Notes under the pieces: model-generated
Seen by the model: only the letters and a program-made list of their open reading frames with translations
Told to the model about the DNA's origin: nothing
The model's database searches: none
Shown here: one piece after another, positions 32,414-44,051 of the stretch
Position numbering within the stretch: position 1 is the stretch's first letter
How the letters are laid out: each line of letters begins with the position of its first letter
From: Erythroxylum novogranatense
Taxonomy: Eukaryota; Streptophyta; Magnoliopsida; Malpighiales; Erythroxylaceae
Assembly (NCBI GenBank): GCA_029891385.1
Contig: CM057228.1
Span: 70,943,523 to 71,007,522, forward strand
Length of the DNA: 64,000 nucleotides
Direction: 5' to 3'
Made by a program: the position numbers and the translations under genes

Positions 32414-33808
32414 ATAGGCATGAAGGATTTCTATTTAAGAAAGGGAAATTATGTGTGCCTAATAGTTCAATTCGAGAATTACTTGTTTGTGAAGCACATA
32501 GTGGGGGGCTCATGGGACATTTTGGTATAGACAAGATATTGAGTATGTTGCATAAGTCTAGAGTTCTACCACATGGGTTATACATGCCATTACCTGTTCC
32601 TACTCATCCTTGGGTTGATATTTCTATGGACTTTGTTTTGGGGTTACCAAGGACTAAGAAAGGACGAGATTCAGTTTTTGTTGTAGTGGATCGTTTTTCT
32701 AAAATGGCTCAGTTTGTTCCATGTCATAAAACTGATGATGCATCTCACATTGCCGATTTGTTTTTCCGCGAGGTAGTACGTTTGCATGGCATTCCTAAGA
32801 CTATTGTATCTGACCGAGATGTTAAGTTTCTTAGTCATTTTTGGCGTGTACTTTGGTCTAAACTGGGGACTAAGTTGTTATTTTCTACTTCATCACACCC
32901 TCAAACTGATGGTCAGACTGAAGTAGTAAACTCCTCTTGGTACCTTGTTGCGTGCTTTAATTAGAAGCAATGTAAAGACTTGGGAAGAACTTTTGCCATT
33001 TGTTGAGTTTGCTTATAATAGAAGTGTGCATTCTTCTACTGGATTTTCTCCTTTTGAGATTGTGTATGGTTTTAAACCACTAGCCCCTTTGGATCTTGTG
33101 CCTATTCCTTTAAGTGAGATCTCTAACTTAGATGGGCTTAAAAAGGCTGAAATGGTTAAGGCCATTCACAATAAAGCACGAGAAAGGATTGAGAAGAGAA
33201 ATCAACAAGTTGCTACCCAAGTGAACAAAGGAAGACGCATGGTAACCTTTGAACCAGGAGATTGGGTATGGGTGCACATGCGCAAGGAACGGTTTCCTTG
33301 CAAAAGAAAATCTAAATTGGATGCTCGTGGTGATGGAAGATTTCAAATCTTTGCTAAGATCAATGACAATGCATACAAAATTGATCTTCCTGGTGAGTAT
33401 GCTATTTCTAGTACCTTTAATGTATCTGACCTATCTCTTTTTGATTTTGATGAAGGTGAAGATTCGAGGACGAATCATTTTGAGGGGAAGGGAAATGATA
33501 CAAATGGTATTCAAAATGCTACAAGAAGCAATTTGGAAAATGGAGCTAAAGTGCAAGGCGATGTCATGGGAAATCATATTGAGGTTGTTCAAGCAAAACA
33601 AGATCATTCAAGTGCCAACATGGAAGGTTTTCCCAGTATGGAAAGTTTTGTCGGTCCAGTCACAAGGTCCCGAGCAAAGCGTCTGAAGGAACAACTCCAA
33701 ACTTATGTGCAAAACCATGTTGAAAGTGGGCTATCCAAGTATGGCAAGTCCATATATCGAAATGTTTTGGAGCCTAAGTATGTCTACATAATTGGGCTAA
33801 CAGACTAG
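32414..33808 (+). pseudogene. Family A integrase with LTR-encoded tail (element A2)
   Basis: It begins in the zinc domain ([23 protein letters not shown]); the CxxC half is deleted, with LHKS joined to the [10 protein letters not shown] region. The core has MDFVLGLP (Asp), SDRD (Asp) and [10 protein letters not shown] (Glu). A frameshift near 32930 alters the NRTL segment. The second frame holds [37 protein letters not shown] and RGDGRFQIFAKINDNAYK. From 33496 the frame is LTR-encoded, with [15 protein letters not shown], and stops at 33808. Confidence 0.88.
33482..33495 (+). promoter_or_regulatory. Polypurine tract of A2
   Basis: GAGGGGAAGGGAAA immediately before LTR A. Confidence 0.82.
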
Positions 33809-34405
33809 TTTGGGATGTTTGTGTTTTGGGCTTGTTATGGGTCAAATTTGGGTTTGTTTGTTATGGGTTGTTTTATTTGTCTCTTTTGGCGTTAGAACAA
33901 GTGAAATAGGCCACGTTGGTTTTAATCTCTTCTATTTCAGACTTGGTTTATGGGTTTAATTTAGCTTTTTAAGTTAGAATACATGGGCCCTTATTATTCT
34001 ACTTAAGCCCATTTCGAAATCCATTAGGTTTAGGTATAAATTAAGCATGTTTTAGGGTTTTGGTGGCTCTCATATTCAGATCTCCATCTTATTCTCTCTA
34101 GCAGCCACCTCCCTCTCAACATTGAAGAGAGAGTTTGCTTTCTTTTATGTTTATGCGCAAGGTGTTCTTATTGATTGCAATTGAGTTTATCTTTTGTTAT
34201 CAATTTTAATTCTTATTTCTTATGTTCTCGAGTACTTAACTGATTGGGGTTCAAGGGGATTTCTGCAAATTAACTTGGGTTCTTGTCATAAGTGTTCTTG
34301 GGTGTAAGAACAAATATTATCCTGATTGCTTTGTTGAGAAACGAATTATGATTTGATTGGTAACGAGTTCTAAGGGAAGATTAAGGGTCTCGGTGTTCCG
34401 CATCA
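33496..34405 (+). mobile_element. 3' LTR of A2, complete LTR A
   Basis: 910 bp, TGATACAAATGG to TTCCGCATCA, with the polyprotein tail in its first 313 bp and a TATA box (TATAAATT) at 34035-34042. Confidence 0.92.
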
Positions 34406-34900
34406 GCAAGAAAAGACAAAACTAGGAATTAAACTCAACCCCAAGTTGTCAAGAACTTAAAGATAAGCAATTATATCAAAGACACACGTTTTGAGCAAAG
34501 AAAGTAAATCTTGAAACAATAACGTGTTTCTTGATGCAAGAAAACAAGTCTTGATGAGTTTCTTGAATGAAGGATGTGTTCTTGATGAATCTTGAATAAT
34601 AAAGAAACGAAATTAAAAAATTCTTGAATGATCAGATTCGTTCTTGATGAATCTTGCAAGCAAATCAACTCAAACTCACAAAGATTCACAATCTTGATTT
34701 TCTTTTTCTTTTTTCTTTTTTCTTCTTTCTTTCTTTCTTTCTTTCTTTTCTCTCTTTTTTTCTTTCTTTCTTTTCTTGCTTTTCTCTTTTTCTTTCTTTC
34801 TTTTCTTTTTTTTTTTTTTTTTTCGAATTTGAATGATAAACTAACTATAATAATGAAGAACAAACATAAAATTAAATATAAAGATTGAATTTAAAACCTA
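34406..34900 (-). other. 5' leader remnant of B4 with (CTTT)n tract
   Basis: It matches 14393-14897 of B3. The pyrimidine tract at 34700-34822 reads as (GAAA)n on the RNA strand. The conserved leader blocks and the gag start are deleted beside insertion A2. Confidence 0.78.
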
Positions 34901-34914
34901 GGCTCTGATACCAA
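34901..34914 (-). promoter_or_regulatory. Primer binding site of B4
   Basis: The minus strand reads TTGGTATCAGAGCC, a perfect initiator-Met site, three bases after the LTR. Confidence 0.9.
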
Positions 34915-34917
34915 AGA

Positions 34918-36639
34918 TGATATGGCAGTAACCTAGAATCAATGTCTAGATCACCTCCGTTTCAATGATTGTTCCCAAACCTAAATTCAATCAATCTAAC
35001 AAGACCCTTCACCCCCAAAACAGCAAGGATTTGGTAACAAAGAGTATAAAGATTGTAGGAATTGAATTAACGCCACAAGTTAGAACTTACTTGATAAGTT
35101 GAATCAATCCTTAAGGTAAAACAAGCAAGAATCTGAATTCTCTCTTGAAGAATGCGTTCTAATTTTTATTCATCTATCAAAAACTCGTGTTCATGCCTAA
35201 AGCAAGGGTTTAAATACCCTTTGCAATGTAAACCCTAACAAAGATAACCTAAAAACCCTAAAGAAAGGCCAAAGTATCAAAAAAGCCTTCTTGAAACAAA
35301 TCTGCCCAAGAATAAGTCCCACATGGATTTGTGATACAACTCACCAAGGCAATGGAGACTTGAGGATGCCAATGGGTCCAATTACAAGGTCGCGCTCCAA
35401 CAAGCTCAAAGCACAATTTCAGATTTATGTACAAGCTTTTGTTTCACAAGAACTTCAAGAAGTTTTGTTGATCAAGCTTGGAGAAGAGCTTAGGAAGACA
35501 CCAAAGTGTGTGTGCACATTGGAGGCTTCAAACCAAGAGGGCTAACACTTAGCCAATTTTCACAAGCACAAGTCTAATCAATGGGCTTGGGCTTATTTTA
35601 TCTTATAAGGGCATGTGGACTTCTTTTAGGCTTTTCATGGGCTGATTTGCATTAAGTGTGCATGTGCTTCATTAAAAAGTCATGTGCATGTTTTATTTTA
35701 AGGAACCAAGCTTGTGGGCCTAGTTTAAAAGCCCAATTCGCCCTCTTAAGTTAGTCTTCTATTTTGTGGTTTTCTTATCCTATTTAGACAAGGACTAGTC
35801 AATTTTAATTAGTTTTGAAGCCCAAATCCATGTGGGATTTATTCTTGGGCAGATTTGTTTCAAGAAGGCCTTTTGATATTTTGGGCTTTCTTTAGGGTTT
35901 TTAGGTTATCTTTGTTAGGGTTTACATTGCAAAGGGTATTTAAACCCTTGGTTTAGCCATGAACACGAGTTTAGAGAGATCAACAAAATTAGAAAGCATT
36001 CTTCAAGAGAAAATTGAGATTCTTGCTTGTTTTACCTTAAGGATTGATTCAACTTATCAAGTAAGTTCTAACTTGTATGCTAATTCAATTCCTACAATCT
36101 TATACTCTTTGTTACCAATTCCTTGCTGTTTTGGGGGTGAAGGGTCTTGTTAGATTGATTGAATTTAGGTTTGGGAACAATCATTGAAACGGAGGTGATC
36201 TAGACATTGATTCTAGGTTGTTGCCGTATCAATTTGAGCTTTAAAACTAAATAAAATTGACTAGTCCTAGTCCAAATAGGATAAGAAAACCACAAAAATA
36301 GAAGACTAACTTAAGAGGGGCGAATTGGGCTTTTAAACTAGGCCCACAAGTTTGGTTCCTTAAAATAAAACATGCACATGACTTTTTTAATGATTAGACT
36401 TGTGCTTGTGAAAATTGGCTAAGTGTTAGCCCTCTTGGTTTGATGCCTCCAATGTGCACACACACTTAGGTGTCTTAGTAAGCTCTTCCCTGAGCTTGAT
36501 CAACAAAACTTCTTGAAGTTCCTGTGAAACAAAAGCTTGTACATAAATCTGAAATTGTGCTTTGGGCTTGTTGGAGCATAACCTTATAATTGGACCCATT
36601 GGCATCCTCAAGTCTCCATTGCCTTGATGAGTTGTATCA
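34918..36639 (-). mobile_element. 5' LTR of B4, interrupted by a solo LTR B
   Basis: The two halves, 34918-35331 and 36232-36639, together form one LTR B on the minus strand, less about 70 bp missing near 36391. The tail frame (36611-36426) is open. The inserted 900 bp are an LTR of the same family on the plus strand. Confidence 0.9.
35332..36231 (+). mobile_element. Solo LTR B nested in an opposite LTR B
   Basis: 900 bp, TGATACAACTCACC to TTGCCGTATCA, flanked by perfect 5-bp duplications ATTTG (35327-35331 and 36232-36236). Its tail-coding segment is intact to the stop at 35545 (GPITRSRSNKLKAQF..EASNQEG). TATA-like TATTTAAA at 35937-35944. A solo LTR produced by recombination after insertion. 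Confidence 0.95.
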
Positions 36640-36727
36640 ATGTTGTAATGTCACATATGTACATAGTGTGTATATTGTGGGTACTAGTAATCTTAGCATG
36701 ACACCATTACATGCATAGTACATATCC
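36640..36727. repeat. Short patch of purine/pyrimidine-alternating DNA
   Basis: Words such as cacatatgtacatagtgtg and acatgcatagtacatat match the style of 1002-5909. It lies between the outer end of the B4 5' LTR and a truncated family A leader. Confidence 0.65.
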
Positions 36728-36910
36728 AGAAGATTTGAAACCAACAAAATCGAAAATAACAGTTGTTCAGCTCAATTGCACAATTTTGTATATGTAAGAC
36801 CTGGAAATTTTATGTTTGAAACAAACATCCTACAAGAACGATTTTTTTTTGGTTTTTCAGTCAAAACGGAATAAATTCTTACTTGATTGGAACCAATGCT
36901 CTGATACCAA
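36728..36910 (-). other. Truncated family A leader with primer site
   Basis: It matches 47122-47305. The primer site TTGGTATCAGAGC is at 36910-36898 on the minus strand. The leader breaks off at 36728 in the alternating DNA. The LTR at 36913-37839 is thus followed by leader sequence although it also ends the A1 element, giving an LTR-internal-LTR-internal order. Confidence 0.8.
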
Positions 36911-36912
36911 AA

Positions 36913-37839
36913 TGATGCAGAACTCCAAGACCCTTAATCGTCCCTTAGAACTCGTTACCAATCAAATCAGAATTTGTTTCTCAACAAAGCAATCAGGATA
37001 ATATTTGTTCTTACACCCAAGAACACTTATGACAAGAACCCAAGTTAATTTGCAGAAATCCCCTTGAACCCCAATCAGATAAGTACTCAAGAACACAAGA
37101 AATAGGAATTAAAATTGATAACAAAAGGTAAACTCAATTGCAATCAATAAGAACACCTTGTGCATAAACATAAAAGAAAGCAAGCTCTCTCTTCAATGTT
37201 GAGAGGGAGGTGGCTGCTGGAGAGAATAAGATGGAGATCGGAATATGAGTGCCACCAAAACCCTAAAACATGCTTAATTTATACCTAAACCTAATGGATT
37301 TTGAAATGGGCTTAAGTAGAATAACAAGGACCCATGTATTCTAACTTAAATAAGCTAAATTAAACCCATAAACTAAGTCTGAAATAGAAGAGATTAAAAC
37401 CAACGTGGCCCTCTTGAAATGTGGCCCATTTCACTTGTTCTAACCCCAAAAGAGACAAATAAAACAACCCATAACAAACAAACCTAAATTTGACCCTAAA
37501 CAAGCTCAAAACACAAACATCCCAAACTAATATGTTAGCCCAGTTATGTAGACATACTTAGGCTCCAAAACATTTCCATATATGGACTTGCCATACTTGG
37601 ATAGCCCACTTTCAACATGGATTTGCACATAAGTTTGGAGTTGCTCCTTCAGACGCTTTGCTCGGGACCTTGTGACTGGACTGACAAAACTTTCCATACT
37701 GGAAAAACCTTCCATGTTGGCACTTGAATGATCTTGTTTTGCTTGAACAGCCTCAATAAGATTTCCCATGACATCGCCTTGCACTTTAGCTCCATTTTCC
37801 AAATTGCTGCTTGTAGCATTTTGAATCCCATTTGTATCA
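36913..37839 (-). mobile_element. Second LTR A of the A1 array
   Basis: 927 bp on the minus strand, TGATACAAATGG (37839) to TTCTGCATCA. It is joined to gag upstream without a polypurine tract. The tail frame is open to a stop at 37527 and keeps [14 protein letters not shown]. Confidence 0.9.
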
Positions 37840-38315
37840 GAAGCTATATGACCAAATCCCAAACATTTAAAACATTTGATATCTCTATTTCTGTTAGTGT
37901 GGGAAGTAGAAATACCTTTGTTTTTGTTGTCGAACGGTTCTTTTGACTTGGTTTTGTCATCTCTTTTGAATTGGGAAGCCTTGTTATCATTCCTCCAATT
38001 CGACTTCCATTGGGAATTTTGAGTCGAATATGTGTTGGCTTGCCTCGCAATTCCCTTTCGCTTCAATTGCTTTTCTATTTTCATGGCCATATGTACCATG
38101 TCTTCTATCTCCACATAATGTTGAAGCTCTACCACATTAGCAATATCTCTGTTGAGTCCATTGAGAAACCTTGCCATGGTGGCTTCTCTATCTTCCTCCA
38201 CATTTGCCCTTATCATTGCTATCTCCATCTCTTTATAGTAGTCCTCCACACTCTTTGATCCTTGAAAAAGGCTTTGCAATTTTTGATGCAATTCCCTATA
38301 ATTGTGGCTAGGAAC
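37840..38315 (-). pseudogene. Family A gag, C-terminal half, fused to LTR
   Basis: Minus-strand gag from SHNYRELHQKLQSLFQGSKS through MARFLNGLNRDIANVVEL and a basic linker to the knuckle start CFKCLGFGHIAS. There the frame passes straight into the LTR A tail ([11 protein letters not shown]). PR and the whole of pol are missing. The frame is open across the fusion (254 residues in the 38291-37527 frame). The N-terminal half is at 46259-46497, beyond the nested D and C insertions. Confidence 0.88.
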
Positions 38316-38446
38316 TAAGGGAGGACTAGTTTTAAATAAACTAAGGAAAATGCTAATAAATACCTAGCCCATAACAAGTCTCTTTGGGCCTAATAAACAA
38401 AGGATAAATAACAAGTCTAATGTACTAAAATAAGTCCATAAGAATA
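38316..38446 (-). mobile_element. LTR D piece, inner part, left of element C
   Basis: It matches the minus-strand LTR D at 60290-60475, with about 65 bp missing near 38330. It ends with GAATA (38442-38446), the target duplication of the C unit, and continues at 45988. Confidence 0.85.
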
Positions 38447-39465
38447 TGGTGAAGAACCATGGGCATGTGAAAGACAAGAAGAGAAGCATCTATGGCGTGA
38501 TTTGCCTCAAGGAAGCCTAGGACGTGACTTGCATGGACATGAGCTTGCAAAAGGAGGCTTAGGAGCTGAAATTGGATCAGATTTGAAGTCTAAATATTCA
38601 AGGCAAGGGGATGAACGAAATTCCCATATCAAAGGCCCAACATTCAAGTCTCATGTTCCTAAAGATCCATTACAAGATGTTGGAGGCCCAATGACAAGAG
38701 CTAGGGCCAAAGCAATGAAGCAAGCATTGAATTGTTTAATCTGAGACCTTGAGAGACAGAGCCCATATTGTTAAGTCAGATTTCATCTCATAAAGGTCCA
38801 AGAGGCATTGTCTTATTCCTTGAAGCCCAACATAAAGTGTCCAAAGGCCCACATGGAGTCAATTGGGAGAACTCACTTAAAGTACCATGTGACAAGCATG
38901 TGCCACTTAAAATAAGGATATGGGCGTGATCCCTATGGTCCAACATGTTAAGATCACATTTATTTAGTTTCCTTTTTGTTTCCTCTAAATAAGGTGATCT
39001 AGTCAACACCTTTATAAGTTTATTTGTTTCCTTTTAGGGATTGATTTGTTTACTTTTATTTAGTATCTTCTTTAGGACATTAAGTTAGGAAGTTTTCCCT
39101 ATAAATAGGCACCCTCACTTTGAAAGAGGTCTTTGATTCAGAAATAATATTGAGAGCTTTCTTGCTTTCTTTGTATTCTTTGAGAATACTTGACTTATCA
39201 AAGGAGTGGTTTTCCTTTGTGGGGTCTTAAGGTTAGAGTTCTAAGAGACAAGTTCTCTTAGGGTTCTTTCCATTGACCAACATTCTTGCTAGAGTTCTAA
39301 GAGACAAGTTCTCTTAGGGTTCTTTTCATCGATGAACATTCTTCTCACCTCCCATTTTCTTTGTGTTCTGTTTCTATCTTTTCAACTTTGTTTCTTGTGA
39401 TTCCATGTGTTTGCTTGATTCTATCTACTCTACCATCTTGTTGAAGGTTCTCTAGGACATATTGG
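38447..39465 (+). mobile_element. LTR C in inverted orientation at the end of element C
   Basis: TGGTGAAGAACC to 'ggttctctaggaca', lacking the last 25-30 bp. About 15 bp after it, 'tgatggcggaccca' (39478-39491) matches the LTR C end on the other strand, as if the original 3' LTR edge survived at the breakpoint. The tail frame (38502-38744) keeps GGPMTRARAKAMKQALNCLI and then meets TGA. Confidence 0.85.
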
Positions 39466-40385
39466 CTCGATCAAAATGATGGCGGACCCATTGAATGTAG
39501 CCTTGACATCACATTATCATAGAGCTAGGCAAATCAATTTTATAAATCAGATACATTGAATGTAGCAATCACATTATCATAGGAGCTAGGCAAATCAATT
39601 TTATAAGCATTATCATTAATCCTTTCTAAAACTTGAAAAGGGCCATCTCCTCTTGGTTGTAGCTTAGATTTCCTTTGTTCTGGAAACCTCTCCTTTCTCA
39701 AGTGCACCCAAACCCAATCAGCAGGTTCAAATATGACACGCCTTCGGCTTTTATTAGCTTGCTTTGCATATTGTTCATTTCTCTTCTCAATGTTGGCTCT
39801 AACTTTAGCATGCAACTCCTGCACAAATTTAGCTTTTTTCATACCGTCAAAGTTAGTAAACTCATTAGAAGACAATGGAAGAATTTCCAAAGGAGTCAAA
39901 GGATTAAACCCATAAACAATCTCAAAAGGAGAAAATTGAGTAGAAGATGAAGAGCACGATTATAAAGCAAACTCAATGTGTGGGAGACACTTTTCCCAAT
40001 TCTTCAAGTTCTTTTGGATGATCGCACGCAACAATGTTGTCAAAGTTCTATTTACCACTTCAGTTTGACCATCCGTTTGAGGATGTGCAACAGTAGAAAA
40101 CAAGAGTTTAGTGCCAAGTCTATTCCATAGAGTTCTCCAAAAGTGACTAAGAAATTTCACGTCTCTATCACTCACAATAGTCTTTGGCAACCCATGCAAT
40201 CTTACAACGTCTTTAAAGAACAAGTCAGCAACATGAACAGCATCATTGGTTTTAGAACAAGCAATAAAGTGAGCCATCTTGCTAAATCGATCAACCACCA
40301 CAAAGATACTATCCTTTCCACTAGATGATCTAGGCAATCCAAGCACAAAGTCCATAGATATATCAACCCAAGGATGAGAGGGGTC
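39466..40385 (-). pseudogene. Family C integrase core and C-terminal module
   Basis: The core frame 40355-39960 has [20 protein letters not shown] (Asp), [13 protein letters not shown] (Asp) and [19 protein letters not shown] (Glu). It breaks at a TAA near 39960 beside AYNR. The C-terminal frame 39899-39540 has FEPADWVWVHLRKERFPEQ and [20 protein letters not shown]. Near 39500-39590 about 45 bp (tagcaatcacattatcatag..) are duplicated at the breakpoint. DDE residues are present, but the protein is in three frames. Confidence 0.85.
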
Positions 40386-41848
40386 GGTAATGGAGAATAT
40401 AAACCATGTGATTGAACCTTAGATTTTGCATGCCTACAAGTAATACATTTAGCACAAATAGAAACAACATCCTTTCTCATGTTAGGCCAATAAAAATGTT
40501 CATGCAAAAGAGCTAAAGTTTTCTCAACACCAAAGTGACCCATCAATCCACCTCCATGTGTCTCTCTAACAAGTAATTCACGCATAGAGCAAGATGGAAT
40601 GCAAAGTTTATCCTTTTTGAATAGAAATCCATCAAATCTATAGAAATTATCATTACCATGTTTTTCACAAGATTTCCAAATTTCTGCAAAGTCACAATCA
40701 AATTCATACATGCCTTTCAACATCTCAAAACCAAGTAATCTAGCATGCATAGAGCTAAGAAGAGAGTATCTCCTAGAAAGAGCATCAGCCACAATGTTTT
40801 CTTTCCCTTGTTTATGTTTAATAACATAAGGAAAAGTTTCAATAAATTCCAACCACCTAGCATGTCTCTTGTTCAATTTACCTTGGGACTTTAGAAATTT
40901 CAAACTTTCATGATCAGAGTGAATGATAAATTCTTTTAGCCACAAGTAATGTTGCCAAGTCTCTAAAGACCTTTTTAAAGCATACAACTCTTTATCATAA
41001 GTGGAGTAATTCAAAGCAGCACCACTTAGTTTTTCACTAAAATAAGCAATGGGTTTAGAATCTTGCATTAAAACAGCACCAATGCCTATTCCAGAAGCAT
41101 CACATTCAACCTCAAAAACTTTAGAAAAATCAGGAAGAATAAGAAGAGGAGCATTGGTCAATTTTTCTTTCAAGGTATTAAAAGCAACCTCTTGTGAATC
41201 ACCCCATTTAAAAATCACATTCTTTTTTACCAATTCATTCAAAGGGGCTGCAATGGTAGAGAAATACTTCACAAATCTCCGATAGAAGCTAGCCAAGCCA
41301 TGGAAGCTTCGAACCTCATTTGCATTCTTGGGAGTTGGCCATTCTCTAATTGCTTTCACTTTCTCTTCATCAACTTGAAGTCCTTTAGCACCTACAATAA
41401 AACCAAGAAACACAACAGTATCCATGCAAAAGGAACATTTTTCTAAATTGGCGTAAAGCTTATTTTCTCTTAAAAGTTCAAACACATCATTCAAGTGTTT
41501 CACATGTTCGTCTAAACTCCTAGAATACACTAGAATATCATCAAAATAGACGACCACATACTTTCCAATAAAAGGACGAAACACATGATTCATCAAACTC
41601 ATGAAAGTACTAGGTGCATTAGTCAAGCCAAAAGGCATAACTAACCACTCATACAACCCAAACTTAGTTTTGAAAGCAGTTTTCCACTCATCACCCTTTT
41701 TCATGCGAATTTGATGATACCCACTTCGAAGTTCAATTTTAGAAAATATACAAGCACCATGCAACTCATCAAGCATATCATCTAAACGAGGGATAGGGTA
41801 ACGATATTTCACCGTGATTTTATTGATGGCTCTACAGTCAACACACAT
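40386..41848 (-). pseudogene. Family C RT, RNase H and integrase zinc domain
   Basis: A continuous frame holds [40 protein letters not shown], the catalytic [11 protein letters not shown] and [16 protein letters not shown]. RNase H has [36 protein letters not shown] and [10 protein letters not shown]. The integrase zinc domain has [22 protein letters not shown] and [15 protein letters not shown]. It matches the usual length for these domains. A frameshift near 40385 cuts it from the core. This is the best-preserved pol of the window and the clearest support for a CRM assignment. Confidence 0.92.
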
Positions 41849-42190
41849 TCTCCATTTGCCATCTTGCTTAGGAACAAGTATAATCGCACAAAGACACGGC
41901 TCAAGCTTTCTCTCACAAAGCCCTTTTCATAAGCTCTTCAACTTGTCTTTGGATCTCCTTAGTTTCTTCCGGATTGGCTCTATCACGCAGCCTATTCGAA
42001 TTGAAGCTCGGGAAGGAAGTCTATCTGATGCTCAATGCCTCTCAAAGGGGGCAATCCATTAGGAATGTCCTCCGGAAATAAGTCGTTGAAGTCCTGCAAC
42101 AAAGACAAAACACTAGACGGCAAAGATGGATCAAGCTCATTAATAGTTAAGAAAACATCTTTATATAAAAGTATATAAGATTCTTCACTT
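41849..42190 (-). pseudogene. Family C segment between PR and RT, frameshifted
   Basis: Broken frames encode the pre-RT region (a [18 protein letters not shown] stretch, [19 protein letters not shown]) and the first RT strand. Stops and shifts lie near 41930, 41995 and 42190. Confidence 0.75.
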
Positions 42191-43897
42191 TTAAAACTCT
42201 CTTGATCTCACTTTTCCAGCAAATAAAGTCACTCTCTTTTCTTCATTTTTTTCACTCGTTTTACTTTCTCTCCCTTTTTCTTTGTTTTCGACGTCTCTCT
42301 CTTTCTTTTCTTTTGCCTTCAATTTGCATTCTTTCTCAATCCTCACTTGATCCTCATAAGCTTGAATGGGCCTAAGAGGTTTCAACACCATATTTTTACC
42401 ATGAAAAGGAAAAGAATAACAATTTTTATGTCCATCATGCCTAACTTTTCTATCAAATTGCCATGGCCTACCAAGCAAAACATGTCCAGCATACATTGGT
42501 GCAACATCACATAAAATCTCATCATGATACTTACCAATAGAAAATGCAACCATCACTTGTTTGGTGACTTTCACCTCACCACAATTATTTAACCATTGCA
42601 ATTTATATGGTCTAGGATGTTTCAAAATAGGCAAATTAAGCTTGTCAACGAGTAAAGTACTAGCAACATTGGTACAACTTCCACCATCTATGATCATGCT
42701 ACAAACTTTACCGTTAATGAGACACCTTGTATGAAAGATGTGCTCACGTTGCTCTTCATCAAGATCTTCTTTTGGTTGGATATTAAGAGCACGCCTAGCT
42801 ACAAGTGCTTCACCAACCTCAAGATCACAATCAACATCGGAAGCATCCGTCAATGGAGCCACATCATCATAGTCATCATCATCACTACTTTCACTAGCAA
42901 CATCACCATTCTCAAGTAAAATCATAGTTCTTTTGTTAGGGCATTGAGAAGCAATATGACCAAAACCTTGACATTTAAAGCACTTAACTTTATAAGAAGG
43001 ATTAGAAGAAGAAGAGGGTTTAGAGTCATTTTTACCCTTGGGATTTGGAGTAGAGAATTTAGGCTTACTTTCTTCTTTTGGCTGGATGTCTCCTTTGGAT
43101 TTGAATAAAGTTTTGGACTCCTTCAAGGTTTTCTTCCAAGAACTCGACCCAGCACCATTTTGGATCTTTAATTGCTTTTCTACCATAATGGCCTTATGTA
43201 ACAACTCATCCATGTCAAGAAAATTTTGCAGTTCTACAATGGAAGCAATTTCAGGGCGCAAACCATCAAGAAATCTTCTCATGGTAGCTTCCATGTCTTC
43301 CTCAACATTGGCCCTAATCATGATGATCTCCATCTCTTGGTGGTACTCTTCAACACTCATAGATCCTTGCCTCAATCTTTGTAGTCGCTTGAACAAGTCT
43401 CGATAGTAATGACTTGGAACAAAGCGCTTTCTCATGATGGCTTTCATTTCTTGCCATGTGCGGATTGGTCTTTCAAGATTTCGTCTTCTATTTATTTGCA
43501 ATTGATCCCACCAAATACTAGCATAGTCACACAATTCAACGGCAGCAAGTTTTATCTTTTTCTCTTCACTATATGTATGACACTCAAATACATGTTCAAT
43601 TTTCCTCTCCCACTCTAAATATAATTCAGGATCATTTTTCCCATGAAAGGAAGGGATTTTCAGTTTTATGTTATCCAGTTCATTACGAGAAGAAGCTTGT
43701 CTACCTCTCCTAATGTTGGGGCCTTCATCATCGGATTGCACATCTTCATCTTCTCCATAGAACACTCTTCTAGGACCTTTGGAGTTTGACGTGGATTGGA
43801 TGTCATCCAACCTAGCATTCAACCTCTGGAATTGGTCTTGCACAGCCTTCATAAAGACTTTAAGATCTTGCTTAGCTGATTCATCTTCTTGAGACAT
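42191..43897 (-). CDS. Family C gag-protease, open
   Basis: 568 residues if started at MSQEDESAKQDL (43897), the start that aligns with the other gags; the frame stays open 30 codons further upstream. Domains: helical AVQDQFQRLNARLDDIQ, capsid (YLEWERKIEHVFECHTYSEE; WWDQLQINRRRN; RKRFVPSHYYRDL), knuckle CFKCQGFGHIASQC, acidic linker, protease MIIDGGSCTNVAS and HVLLGRPWQFDRK, then a Lys/Glu-rich linker. It would coat the particle and process the polyprotein. It is the only undamaged gag-PR here, but pol is out of frame after 42191. Confidence 0.88.
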   Translation of the reverse strand: MSQEDESAKQDLKVFMKAVQDQFQRLNARLDDIQSTSNSKGPRRVFYGEDEDVQSDDEGPNIRRGRQASSRNELDNIKLKIPSFHGKNDPELYLEWERKIEHVFECHTYSEEKKIKLAAVELCDYASIWWDQLQINRRRNLERPIRTWQEMKAIMRKRFVPSHYYRDLFKRLQRLRQGSMSVEEYHQEMEIIMIRANVEEDMEATMRRFLDGLRPEIASIVELQNFLDMDELLHKAIMVEKQLKIQNGAGSSSWKKTLKESKTLFKSKGDIQPKEESKPKFSTPNPKGKNDSKPSSSSNPSYKVKCFKCQGFGHIASQCPNKRTMILLENGDVASESSDDDDYDDVAPLTDASDVDCDLEVGEALVARRALNIQPKEDLDEEQREHIFHTRCLINGKVCSMIIDGGSCTNVASTLLVDKLNLPILKHPRPYKLQWLNNCGEVKVTKQVMVAFSIGKYHDEILCDVAPMYAGHVLLGRPWQFDRKVRHDGHKNCYSFPFHGKNMVLKPLRPIQAYEDQVRIEKECKLKAKEKKERDVENKEKGRESKTSEKNEEKRVTLFAGKVRSREF

Positions 43898-43949
43898 ATT
43901 TATGAATTGTAAAATGTTAGCGAACAACAAAAAAATAATATGGACCTTA

Positions 43950-44051
43950 CCACTCTCCCTCACGTGTATACACTCAACGGAAGTCAAACAACTCGTGTTT
44001 CACACAAAAATTGGCTTTTTCTATAATGTAAACACTCTTGCCTTTTTCCAC
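43950..44051 (-). promoter_or_regulatory. Conserved three-block leader element of C
   Basis: Minus strand: block 1 44051-44031 (GTGGAAAAAGGCAAGAGTGT), block 2 44003-43992 (GTGAAACACGAG), block 3 43969-43950 (ATACACGTGAGGGAGAGTGG). Gaps are 27 and 22 nt, and 52 nt lie before the gag ATG. Confidence 0.7.
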
